In this document: piece after piece, positions 1-8,370 of the stretch | How the letters are laid out: each line of letters begins with the position of its first letter | Numbering within the stretch: position 1 is the stretch's first letter | DNA from: G026625185 sp963727835 | GTDB taxonomy: Bacteria > Desulfobacterota > WTBG01 > JAGOGO01 | Direction: 5' to 3' | NCBI GenBank assembly: GCA_963727835.1 | Contig: CAVSIB010000039.1 | Coordinates: 1 to 64,000 of the forward strand | Length of the DNA stretch: 64,000 bases | Notes under the pieces: generated by a model | The model's input: only the letters and a program-made list of their open reading frames with translations | The model's database searches: none | Told to the model about the DNA's origin: nothing | Made by a program: the position numbers and the translations under genes

Positions 1-288
1 CCAACAATTTCCTCAAACACAATATTACCAGGTAATGCTCAGTTCTGGATCGGGGAATCCTATTTTAAGGAGGGGAAAAACAGAAAGAAGCTATATCTTG
101 CTTTCAGGATGTGCTTAGGAAATATCCCGGGGAAACAAAGTGCCGGATGCTTTATAAAGCAGGGTATTTGTTTTAAAGCCCCTAGGAGACAAAGATAATG
201 TGTGTATTATCCTGGAGCGGGTCATCAGAAGTATCCGAACACTCCTCAGTCAGATATAGCTCGCAACGAACTGAAAAAGTTATTATAA
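1..288 (+). CDS. C-terminal part of a CpoB/YbgF-like TPR protein (partial, frameshifted)
   Basis: The gene runs in from before the window and ends with TAA at 286-288. Joining frames gives segments such as AQFWIGESYFKEG, EAISCFQDVLRKYPG, LGDKDN and YPNTPQSDIARNELKKLL. These match the last tetratricopeptide repeats of the CpoB (YbgF) family, whose typical pattern is YWLGE.YY..G, F..V...YP, LGD and YP.S..A..A...L. CpoB is periplasmic and coordinates Tol-Pal with peptidoglycan synthesis at division. At least three frame changes are needed within 288 bases, at about 75, 175 and 230. No Tol-Pal gene is visible, so the exact family member is uncertain. The TPR nature is the firm part. Confidence 0.6.
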
Positions 289-693
289 TAAATTTCGGTC
301 ATCATAACTGATATCCTTTGTGGCTCCTTCCCACCTTAGCCGCTCCCACACCCCTTGCTAGAGACAAATTGCTTCCCAATATATTATAAATTTAACAAAA
401 TGACTCTGTGCCTTTCATTTTTAAAGCAAATAAATAAAAGCTCGAATTGATACCATTTTCATATTGTATAGTTTTTGTGTAGAGACAGACCAAAACAGGA
501 CAAAACAGACTAAAGTGAACCATTCCCGAAGCTAATTTTTCCAAACAAACTTAACCAGTTCCAACAAACTTAAAAACTTGTAACCCTTCAGTTATGACTC
601 TTGATGCGCTACGGATTGCCGGTCTGCTGGAATGACAGTTCAGGCTTCAAATCAAAAAAACCATGATGACAACGGGCGTTAGCCCGAGGGTGT
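289..693. other. AT-rich spacer with no gene seen
   Basis: I found no coding frame, RNA gene or clear hairpin between the TPR gene and the end of the DUF4019 gene. The two neighbours converge here. Confidence 0.4.
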
Positions 694-1117
694 CTACCTG
701 ATGAAGAGCCGACACGCGCCAGCTACCGTCCTTCTCAAGCATCGGCGTAATAGTTCTATTGCTGACTTCTAGTTTCCGAAGGAGGTCACAAACTGGATGA
801 CTACATATTCGCCGTCCGGGGCGCCAGGCAAAGAAAGTCTTGTATATCGTACTTTTGACTTCTCTTGACATAAGCTACCCAGACTACCTCTTACTGCCTT
901 TAGAGATCGCACCCATTGCTTGTCAGTTACTCGCATTCCTGAAATATCCAGCCGCTTCCCTCCAGCTCTGTTCTCATAATTCCCTGAATCCCCCAATCAA
1001 AGCCATTTTTTCGCTGCTGTTACGGCGGCCTGTTCCTTTCCGGGGTCTCTGAGCTAAGGCAAAGCCTCCCCACAGAGATAGGCACAGGGCAACTAAAAAA
1101 ATAGTACAACGCCTCAT
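694..1117 (-). CDS. DUF4019-family secreted protein, frameshifted
   Basis: The start is ATG at 1117-1115, preceded by GGAG at good spacing. It opens with a signal peptide (MRRCTIFLVALCLSLWGG, then FALA-Q). The downstream frames give VTDKQWVRSLKAVRG, SLPGAPDGEYVVIQF and MLEKDGSWRVS, which are the conserved blocks of DUF4019, a family of small periplasmic or lipoprotein-like proteins of unknown function. The expected ending (S-G-Y-x-I-R) is recovered as LFIR before a TAG at 696-694. Length is about 140 residues, normal for the family. At least four frame changes are needed, so it is either a pseudogene or a badly called region. No function can be assigned. Confidence 0.65.
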
Positions 1118-1410
1118 GGTACTCCTTTCTTCTTAAAGGCTAATGACTAAAGATCAGAGGCGCACAGGTACGTCGCTGGCAAGCTTAATGATGCCGTTCA
1201 GTGGCCCCTGCATTGGCGGTGTTGCCCAGCTTTCTTCCAAGCTGGTTCATGATCGGAGTTTCATGTCAATGAATTTTCATGACCGCTAACAGTGTTTATA
1301 TTGATCCGTGTAATACCCTATTTCTAGGAATATTATAAGTTTCCTCCGGGTTCCCCTTCTTTCGAGAGTACAAGTGGTACTCACCTAGTTTAATTTCTTG
1401 ACCATCGGTA

Positions 1411-1720
1411 TTAGAGTTTACTATTTTCCACCATGTCACCTTCGACTGTATTTAAGTCGACCACCCCCCAATGACCAATGTCAACCAGAACGGCAACGAT
1501 AAAAAGCGCCAGCCAGCCACCTGAACAAGGCGTGATTGTTGTTCAGCATGGCCGCCAGATAAGCGAGGGTTGTAGACGGCATGAAGACGAACCCAGAACC
1601 GGCGACACTCCGGTTTCAAATGTACGTCCGAACCAGACTCGTCAGCAAAAAAGCGAAAAATATCAGGACTCGGGCAGAGCCAAGGCGAGAACTGCATATA
1701 TGCAGCTGATCTCTTTTCTC
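1411..1720 (-). CDS. Small membrane protein, frameshifted, unknown family
   Basis: Joined minus-strand frames give two or three hydrophobic segments (VLIFFAFLLTSLV, GFVFMPSTTLAYLAAMLNN, WLALFIVAVLVDIG). A soluble tail, HWGVVDLNTVEGDMVENSKL, ends with TAA at 1413-1411. The segments lie in different frames, with changes near 1625 and 1505. The predicted product is an inner-membrane protein of about 100 residues. I do not recognise the family, and the start is uncertain. The 290 bases between this gene and the DUF4019 start show nothing convincing. Confidence 0.4.
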
Positions 1721-1770
1721 CTTTGTAAGTGAAAAACGTCTATGCTGATCGCTAAAAAGGACAGTTTCAA

Positions 1771-1812
1771 AAAAAAGGCCACTCACCTGATAACAGGTAA
1801 AAAGCCTTCTTT
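1771..1812. terminator. Two-level hairpin with flanking A and T runs
   Basis: The outer stem is AAGGC (1775-1779) with GCCTT (1804-1808), and the inner stem is ACCTG with CAGGT. It is flanked by an A run on the left and T-rich sequence on the right, so it could act as a terminator on either strand. It sits just upstream of the minus-strand membrane protein gene, so a role in that leader is also possible. Confidence 0.4.
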
Positions 1813-1972
1813 AATTTTAATTAAATTAAAACCATTTCCCTTATTACCCTTTTGAAATAAGAGCCCCTTTGGATTTTATTGTTATTTTTTCTATAGTTAC
1901 TCCTTAAGAGACAAATAGTCAATCATAATTTATTCTTAAGATTTTGTTTTAATTGTGCTTTTTCAAAAAATA

Positions 1973-2000
1973 AAGAACCCCGCATTTCTGCGGGGTTCTT
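1973..2000 (-). terminator. Intrinsic terminator of the response regulator gene
   Basis: A perfect 12-bp stem (AAGAACCCCGCA with TGCGGGGTTCTT) closes a TTTC loop. Read on the minus strand it is followed by TTATTTTTTG. It lies 58 bases past the stop of the response regulator. Confidence 0.85.
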
Positions 2001-2057
2001 CATCGGCGATGACAGATTTCTGTTTTCAGCCTTACATTTCAAACATATTCATTATGT

Positions 2058-3030
2058 TTAACAGCTTGGTTTTACAATTCCGTCAATGGACCCGATTTTT
2101 TCCCGGACCAACCTTTCCATTTCATTAAACGTAGCACTCTGAATGGGAAGGATAATATCGTATTTGCCTTCGGTGGTATCGCGGAGACCACATTGTCCAG
2201 GAAGTAGAGTTTCGGGTAGACCTCGTTGAACCGGGATTTCTCCACCTCAATAAGCACATAGGCTGACACAGGAGAGGGAACCCGTTTCGCCTTTTTCCCT
2301 GTGGAGAGAGGTTTTTTGGCCGTTCGTAATCATTGATGAAATCCTGAATGCCGGTCTCCATTTTGGTTTTGCAACCGGGCAGTAAACAACCTCTTCAATG
2401 TCGGCCATGGTTTTGATTTTTGTTTTAATAATATGGTCGATCTCCGCAGGGTAGGCGGCGTTAAGGAGAGGACAATCGTAAGAATTTCTAACGGCATCGC
2501 AATAAAGAACATTGTCCATGAAATATAATTTGTTAAATACCCTCACCATATCTCCGCCTTCTTTTACTTTAATCATGGCGTATGCACTTATCGAAGTCTT
2601 GAGGGCCGGTTCGGCGACCGCTTGCGGAAAGTCCGCTTTGGGAGGGGCAACCTTTCCCAAAACATCGGCCAGCTCGTCCGCTAAAAAGGGCTTGGAAAGA
2701 TAACCGTCACCATGCCGGGCAGTAACTTCATCAGCAGTGACTTCGGTCCCATAGCCGGTAATGATTATGACCGGAAGGGTGGGGTACTTGCTTTTAATGA
2801 CCTCAAGCAGTTTTAATCCATTGATATCAGGCAAAACCATGTCCGTAATCACATAGTTATAGGGTGCGCCTTTGTGGTAGCTTGATTGATCTGACAGAGA
2901 GCGGAAAGACAGCCTTCAGCATCATCAATAGTAAAATGATGCTGGGTCAGCCCGAAATGCAAATTTCGCCTGATTCCGGCTTCGTCATCAACGATGAGCA
3001 CTTTTTTTCTTCTAAGTTCATATTTTTCAT
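2058..3030 (-). CDS. Response regulator with two C-terminal RAM (Lrp/AsnC-type) domains, frameshifted
   Basis: The start is ATG at 3030-3028 behind AAGGAG. The receiver domain is clear across two frames: VLIVDDE holds the acidic pocket, YVITDMVLPDINGL the phospho-acceptor Asp, VIIITGYGTE the switch Thr, and LSKPF the conserved Lys. A linker of about 20 residues follows, then two copies of a roughly 75-residue domain. Copy one contains ISAYAMIKVKEGG, FNKLYFMDNV and IIKTKIKTMADIEEVVYC. Copy two contains SAYVLIEVEKSRFNEV, YPKLYFLDNVVS, KYDIILPI and VREKIGSIDGIVKPSC. This AY.LIEV ... YDII pattern is that of the Lrp/AsnC ligand-binding (RAM) fold, which usually oligomerises and binds small ligands. 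There is no DNA-binding domain. Frame changes lie near 3010 (A run), 2865, 2335 and 2190. No histidine kinase is adjacent. Confidence 0.75.
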
Positions 3031-3057
3031 TTTGGTATCTCCTTATATAAATAATTA

Positions 3058-3780
3058 ATTTATTTCTTTTTTATCTGTATGCATGTTCTTTTCGCTAATA
3101 CACTACAGCAAATGCCAACATGAAAAAATTAATAATTACATAAATATTTCAAATAGTTATTGATTATAGGTGAGAAAAGGTTCCCGATTTAAAACAAGGC
3201 CGTTATGTAAAGGAATTTAACACAAATGGCATGACAAATAATTTATCTTATATATTTCAATAGTTTTGTATAATTTGGCAGGGTATAAATTTTGTTAACA
3301 GTAAAAAGGGGGGCGTAAGGCGAGAGGCCTTCCCTTGGAAATACTGGTTACAATGTTTAAGCACAAAAGAAAGAGAGTTCGGTTTCCAACATCATATTCC
3401 CAACAGAAAAGTTGAGCGGGATTTTTTTATCTGGGAAATCAATAAGGGGCGATTTAGTTGTAAGGGTCTATTTGGGAAAAGCGCCAGGACAATTTACTTC
3501 GAAGCATTTCTTTCAATCAATTAAAAAGGGTCTCGAATCGAGATCCTTTTTCATTTTTTACCGTACTTTTAGCCTATTCCATACTATTCCCACGTAAAGG
3601 GAGGGAAATGAGAAAAAGTGTTGCTAAGCTGAATATTCTAAATTTTTAGCCCCGACAATTAGGTCAACCGAATTTTTGTGGGGAGCTTATTTCTTGTAAA
3701 CTAATTAAGAAATCGTGCGTCTTATATCATAGTGTTAAATATAGATTAAAAAAGTTAATCATTAATTAACATTTCAATGG
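3058..3780. other. Long spacer, possibly holding one small broken ORF
   Basis: This AT-rich stretch holds the hairpin at 3523-3551. Just before the hairpin, a two-frame reading from ATG at 3353 (MFKHKRKRVRFPTSYSQQ, then VERDFFIWEINKGRFSC and IYFEAFLSIN) ends in TAA at 3522-3524. The stop touches the hairpin, which hints at a real gene of about 58 residues, but there is no good ribosome site and one frame change is needed. Nothing else is recognisable. Confidence 0.3.
3523..3551 (+). terminator. Intrinsic terminator-like hairpin
   Basis: AAAAAGGGTCTCG pairs with CGAGATCCTTTTT around an AAT loop. This is 13 pairs including one G-U, followed by CATTTTTT. The A run on the left makes it potentially bidirectional. 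Confidence 0.7.
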
Positions 3781-4031
3781 ATGCTTGCGCGGGTATAAAT
3801 ATTTTAAAAGCAAATTCCAAATAATAGAAAGGCAGGTGATAAGCATGAAAAAAACAGTAATTTTCATAGTAGTCTTAAGTTTAACCGCAACCCTTTTAAC
3901 AGCCACTCCCGCAAAGGCTCATGCAGGGCTTTTTCTGGCCTTTGTGGCCGTTATACGCGGTCGGGGGTAGGAACGGCTCGCTATCCTTAATGGAACGGCT
4001 GCCGTCGTTGGTTCTGTTTTCTGTCCCCCTA

Positions 4032-5384
4032 TCAATTATTGCCCGGCTTCCCCAGTTGTGTATGAAGGAGGCTGTGATTATTATGGCGGGCCTGCTGGGT
4101 ACTATGGTGGTTATTATGGACCTGCGTACGGGTACTATGGCGGCTACCATAGGGGATATTATGGTGGACATTACTCGGGTGGATATTACGGTAGACATTA
4201 CAGCGGTGGAGATCATGGTGGACATTATGAGGGTAGATATCATGGCGGACACCGTGAAGGATACCACGGTGGAAACTATGGCGAAGGTATCGGAGAAGTC
4301 GGTAGTGTAGTGCGTCCAACACTTCTTTACATTTAGTAAATTTTGCCAAAATTTTTTCAACAGGAGCAGTCCAAACAAAAACGTGAGGTTTCTGGTTATG
4401 AGTTTCAATATATTGTTCAATGACACGGATAAGGTCATTCACATTGTGAAAGCTGCCTCGGCGAATTTGTTTTTGTGTTAGGTCTCGGAACCACCGTTCC
4501 ACCATGTTCAGCCAGGAACTGGATGTCGGGGTAAAATGCAGATGAAAGCGCGGGTGCCTTTGAAGCCAGGACTGAACGCGCGGATGTTTGTGAGTTCCAT
4601 AATTGTCTACAATAAGATGGAGCCTCAGAGAAGAAGGAGTTTCGGCATCGATTTTCTTGAGAAAACGAATGAACTCATGGTGCCGATGACGCGGCATGCA
4701 GTCTCCTATGATCGTTCCATCAAGCATGCTCAGAGCGGCAAATAGAGTCGTTGTGCCATTTCGTTTGTAATCGTGCGTCATAGTCCCGCAGCGCCCTTTT
4801 TTTAAAGGTAGCCCCGGCTGGGTGCGATCCAGCGCCTGGATTTGACTTTTTTCATCGACGCACAAGACGAGGGATTTGTCCGGAGGATTTAAATAGAGAC
4901 CTACAACATCAGTCAGTTTTTCGACAAACCGCTTGTCCCGGCTCAACTTGAAGGTTTTGATCAGATGAGGCTTAAGATTGTGCTTTTGCCAAATACGGCG
5001 AACGCTGGACTCACTGATCCCCTGTGCCCGAGACATGCTTCGGGATGTCCAATGTGTGGCATCTGAGGGTTTTGAATGCAATGTAGCTTCTATCACAGCT
5101 CGAACCTTTTTATCGCTGATCCTGGGTATGCGTCCCGGGCGCGGAGCATCTTTTTCCAATCCGCTCAGACGCAAGGCCAGGAAGCGATCGCGCCAAAGCT
5201 GGACCGTAGGTCGAGAAACATCCAGCGTCCTGGCAATATCCTGGCTATCCATCCCGGTGGAAGCCATTTGAATGATTTTTGCACGCTGGACAAGCCTTAG
5301 AGGCAATGTCCTGCTGCGCGCCCAGTGATCGAGTGTGGCGCGTTCTTCTTTAGAAAGTATGATTTTGGCTGCTTTTCTACTCAT
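4032..5384 (-). CDS. IS630-family transposase (DDE), reading through the element end
   Basis: The N-terminal half holds helix-turn-helix regions (MDSQDIARTLDVSRPTVQLW and a winged HTH around GISESSVRRIWQKHNL). The DDE catalytic core follows: LVLCVDEKSQIQ has the first Asp, LHLIVDNYGTHKH the second, and SSSWLNMVERWFRDL the Glu. The start is ATG at 5384-5382, and codon 360 is the last one inside the element. Codon 361 is the flanking TA plus the next host base, C, giving TAC (Tyr) instead of a stop. The frame therefore runs on for 90 codons of antisense host sequence to 4032. The natural product is probably about 360 residues. The catalytic residues look intact, so the element may be active. 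Confidence 0.9.
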   Translation of the reverse strand: MSRKAAKIILSKEERATLDHWARSRTLPLRLVQRAKIIQMASTGMDSQDIARTLDVSRPTVQLWRDRFLALRLSGLEKDAPRPGRIPRISDKKVRAVIEATLHSKPSDATHWTSRSMSRAQGISESSVRRIWQKHNLKPHLIKTFKLSRDKRFVEKLTDVVGLYLNPPDKSLVLCVDEKSQIQALDRTQPGLPLKKGRCGTMTHDYKRNGTTTLFAALSMLDGTIIGDCMPRHRHHEFIRFLKKIDAETPSSLRLHLIVDNYGTHKHPRVQSWLQRHPRFHLHFTPTSSSWLNMVERWFRDLTQKQIRRGSFHNVNDLIRVIEQYIETHNQKPHVFVWTAPVEKILAKFTKCKEVLDALHYRLLRYLRHSFHRGILHGVRHDIYPHNVHHDLHRCNVYRNIHPSNVHHNIPYGSRHSTRTQVHNNHHSTQQARHNNHSLLHTQLGKPGNN

Positions 5385-5442
5385 AATGCCAAATCATACC
5401 GTGAATTTATCAATATGTCAAGCTATTTTTGACGCACTACAG
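4305..5442 (-). mobile_element. IS630-family insertion sequence, complete
   Basis: The element is 1138 bp. Its ends carry inverted repeats sharing TGTAGTGCGTC (4306-4316) and GACGCACTACA (5431-5441). It is flanked by TA on both sides (4303-4304 and 5443-5444), the TA target duplication typical of the IS630/Tc1-mariner group. It carries one transposase gene on the minus strand. Deleting the element plus one TA restores an open frame in the host gene, which independently supports these boundaries. Confidence 0.85.
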
Positions 5443-5656
5443 TAGTTTGTTTAAGCCATTTACACCAGAGTATCTGGTTTCTCCTGTGAACTTCTATAAG
5501 AACGGCTTTGATCTCTTCTCTCGATATGGTGGCGATTTCTTGCATTGAGCGCTCCCCTTTATTGAGGGTTATGGATTTAGAAAAATTTACAATAACAATA
5601 TAAACCCACGCTTTGCATTGGTCGTTTGTGAGGGAATATACTTTTCAATAAAATAC

Positions 5657-5691
5657 TTGACAAATTATTTTGAAAAGTTAGATTAGTCTAA
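5657..5691 (+). promoter_or_regulatory. Promoter and DtxR-type operator of the iron cluster
   Basis: A TTGACA -35 box (5657-5662) is followed 16 bases later by TAGATT (5679-5684). Overlapping the -10 is the partial palindrome TTAGATTAGTCTAA (5678-5691), built as TTAGA-N4-TCTAA. It resembles DtxR/SirR-type boxes. The gene starting at 5745 encodes a DtxR repressor, so autoregulation is likely but inferred. Confidence 0.55.
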
Positions 5692-5744
5692 TAATATAAA
5701 AATAATCTAAATTTTATTATGTTAATTCTCCAAAAGGTGGTCAC

Positions 5745-6305
5745 ATGGAAAAATCGCTTACCTCAGCAATGGAAGATTACTTGGAATTAATAGTAAAGCT
5801 TAAGCAAGAGAATAAAGTTGTCAGGGTTCGTGATATTGCCAAAGGGATGCATGTAAAGATGCCGAGCGTAACCTCGATGTTAAATAACTTAGCTAAAAAA
5901 GATCTGATAAACCATGAGCGGTATGAGTATGTGGATTTGACCCCCTTGGGCCTTAAACAGGCTCAGAAGGCACTTTACAAACATATGATTCTTTTTAATT
6001 TTTTAAAAAACGTGCTTAAAATTAATTCTAAACAGGCAGATAACGAAGCTTGCCGGATGGAGCACGCGGTAAGCTCTGCTACCCTCAAGAAGCTGGTAGA
6101 ATTCATTGGGTTTATTGAATCGTGTCCCAAGGGAAGTTTTGATTTTTGGGGATATTTTAAAAGTCATTGCCAACAGGGCAACTCAAAAGAAGAATGTGTA
6201 GAACACTTGAGAGATTCTCTGGATCAGTTTTTTTCGCAAAAGAAAAGCAAGCCGGGTGGGAAGGATGCTGACAAAACAATGTCTCTGGATAAAAGGGAGC
6301 AATAA
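5745..6305 (+). CDS. DtxR/MntR-family metal-dependent repressor
   Basis: The protein has 186 residues. The start ATG follows AAAAGGTGG. The N-terminal winged helix shows the family pattern (TSAMEDYLELIVKL, VRVRDIAKGMHVKMPSVTSM, LTPLGLKQA). It is followed by the metal-binding/dimerisation domain with Cys/His/Glu-rich helices (ADNEACRMEHAVS). There is no C-terminal SH3/FeoA domain, which makes it a short form. Such proteins bind Fe2+ or Mn2+ and repress metal-uptake genes. It heads the cluster with feoB directly downstream and has a DtxR-like box in its own promoter, so an iron-responsive repressor of this operon is the likely role. The last 50 residues are charged and Ser/Lys-rich. Confidence 0.88.
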   Translation: MEKSLTSAMEDYLELIVKLKQENKVVRVRDIAKGMHVKMPSVTSMLNNLAKKDLINHERYEYVDLTPLGLKQAQKALYKHMILFNFLKNVLKINSKQADNEACRMEHAVSSATLKKLVEFIGFIESCPKGSFDFWGYFKSHCQQGNSKEECVEHLRDSLDQFFSQKKSKPGGKDADKTMSLDKREQ

Positions 6306-6336
6306 AAATTTTGATCACAACAGCGTGGATATTACC

Positions 6337-8350
6337 ATGAAACAAGCACGGTTAGAACAAAGAAATAATACGCTTTTTTCTGCAGTTCCCGAGAACACTG
6401 AAGGAACGCATGATCGGCCTAAAAAGATTGTTATTATCGGCAACCCCAATGTGGGCAAAAGCGTCTTGTTTAATAATCTCACAAATAATTATGTTACGGT
6501 TTCCAATTACCCCGGGACGTCGGTTGAAGTTACCAGCGGATTTGCAGACATCAAGGGGATGAGATTTGAGGTCATAGATACTCCAGGGATGTATTCGCTA
6601 ACTCCAATCACTGAAGAGGAGCGGGTAGGAAGAAAAATTTTAATTCAAGGGAGGCCCGACATCGTCTTACATGTTGTTGATGCTAAAAATTTAGAAAGAA
6701 TGTTAGCATTCACCCTTCAACTCACCGAAGCTGGACTTCCTGTCATTTTGGTTTTAAATATTATGGATGAAGCCCAAAAATCCGGGACTACAATCGACTT
6801 CACCCTTTTAGAAAAACTCCTTGGGATTCCGGTTGTGGGGACGATTTCAACCACAAAAAAGGGGATGGATATGCTGCAGGAGAGGATCGTAGGATATGCA
6901 ATTCGAAAAAAACCATGATGGGCCAATAGAACACTCTTTAGAAATAGCTTTGGAAACAATTGAAGGATTACTCCACGACAGGTATCCGCTCTCGCGTCGT
7001 GCTATTGGTCTTCTATTGCTTCAAGAGGATCACGAGATACAAGAGCTGGTAAAGGAAAGCCAGCCGACGATTATAGACCACATTGAAAAAATCATTTCTG
7101 GAGTGAAAGCACACTATGCTTATCCGATTGAATATGAGATTGCTCTGCGCCGCCGGGACGAAGTAGAAAGGATTATCAACCGGGTCGTGAAAGTCAAGGA
7201 AAAGGCACAAGGGATTGCTGAAAAAATAAGTGTTCTGATGATGCATCCCCTAACAGGGTTCCCCCTACTTTTTTTGATTCTCTATTTCGGGCTCTATAAA
7301 TTTGTGGGAGTCTTTGGAGCCGGGACTGTCGTAAGGTATATTGAAGAGACGATTTATGATAGCTACCTTAATCCGCTTTTGGTAAAAATATTTTCTTCCT
7401 TTATTCCCTGGAGGATCCTTCAGGACCTTATGGTGGGAGAGTATGGCGTTTTAACCCTCGGGCTACGATACGCAGTAGCGCTTATTCTTCCTATCGTTAC
7501 GTTTTTTTTCCTCGTCTTTTCAGTCATTGAAGATACCGGCTACCTTCCCCGCTTGGCAATGCTGATTGACCGGACCTTTAAAAAAATCGGCCTCAGCGGA
7601 AGGGCAGTAATTCCGATGGTGTTAGGGTTTGGTTGTGCAACAATGGCCACGTTAGTTACCCGGACCCTTCCTACGAAGCGGGAACGGCTTATCGCCACCA
7701 TGCTCTTAGCCCTGGCCGTTCCGTGCTCCGCTCAATTAGGGGTAATCTTAGCACTGCTTGGGGGTCATCCTAAAGCGATGGTGCTCTGGGCAGGAATTAT
7801 TATGATGGTATTTTTGTTTATTGGATTTTTAACCGCAAAGCTTCTTCCCGGTGAAAGGCCATCTTTTTATATTGAAATCCCCCCGCTGAGGCTGCCTCAT
7901 CTGGGCAATATTTTTAACAAGACCTATGCGAGGGTGAAGTGGTATTTTCTGGAGATTTTGCCCTTGTTCCTTTTGGCAAGCGTTTTAATCTGGTTAGGTA
8001 AGCTTACCCGGCTCTTTGATCTTTTGATTTTCTTATTTACCAAACCAGTAACGATGATTGGGCTTCCGAAGGAGGCAGCGAAGGTATTCCTTTTTGGCTT
8101 TTTCCGACGCGACTATGGAGCAGCCGGTCTTTATGACCTCAATAAAGATGGTTTATTGACCGGTGATCAGCTTCTGGTGGCCTGCGTCGCTTTGACTTTA
8201 TTTCTTCCCTGTATTGCTCAATTTTTGATGAACCTGAAGGAACGGGGATGGAAGACGGGCGTGGGTATATCGCTTTTTACTTTGTTTATTTCCTTTGTGA
8301 TTGCCTTTATGGTTAATCTGGTATTAAATACGCTTGCCATCAGCTTATAA
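6337..8350 (+). CDS. feoB: FeoB ferrous iron transporter, split by one frameshift
   Basis: This is the inner-membrane Fe2+ permease with a cytosolic G-domain. The first frame (ATG at 6337) carries the GTPase motifs: GNPNVGKS (G1, about residues 35-42), NYPGTSVE (switch I), DTPGMYSL (G3) and NIMDEA (G4). That frame stops at 6916-6918. The second frame, open from an ATG at 6896, carries the rest of the cytosolic region and all membrane segments, including the gate motifs GFGCATMATLVTR and VPCSAQLG. The break lies at a run of seven A (about 6904-6910), and the fused length of about 670 residues is normal. A single indel is the simplest reading. A true two-gene FeoB with reinitiation at 6896, behind an AGGAG-like site, is possible. 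A +1 change is needed, so A-AAA-AAA slippage in the -1 direction does not explain it. Confidence 0.92.
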
Positions 8351-8370
8351 ACAAGAGGAGGTTGTAGAAG

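Larger units (their letters stand above)
3845..5548 (+). pseudogene. Gly/Tyr/His-rich secreted protein, interrupted by an IS630 element and an in-frame TAG
   Basis: The start is ATG at 3845 behind AGGCAGGTGATAAGC. A signal peptide (MKKTVIFIVVLSLTATLLTA, then TPAKA-HAG) leads in the same frame to TAG at 3968-3970. Beyond this stop the same frame continues as ERLAILNGTAAVVGSVFCP, then CPASPVVYEGGCDYYGG. It then enters a low-complexity tract of GGYYG, GGHYSGG and GGHREGYHGG units up to the insertion at 4304. Removing the element and one TA copy keeps the frame open for 34 more codons (SLFKPFTPEYLVSPVNFY through YGGDFLH) to TGA at 5546-5548. Such Gly/Tyr/His-rich exported proteins may bind metal or form extracellular matrix, but no function is established here. 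The gene is broken twice: a nonsense codon and an insertion. Confidence 0.6.

Noticed and set aside
3896..4438. 180-codon minus-strand frame across the Gly-rich gene and the IS end
   Set aside because: It is the antisense of the GGYYG/GGHY repeat tract (hence MST/IST repeats) and crosses the IS boundary. No sensible start or family.
6896..6911. Programmed -1 frameshifting at A-AAA-AAA in feoB
   Set aside because: The downstream frame is +1 relative to the upstream frame, so -1 slippage would not produce FeoB.
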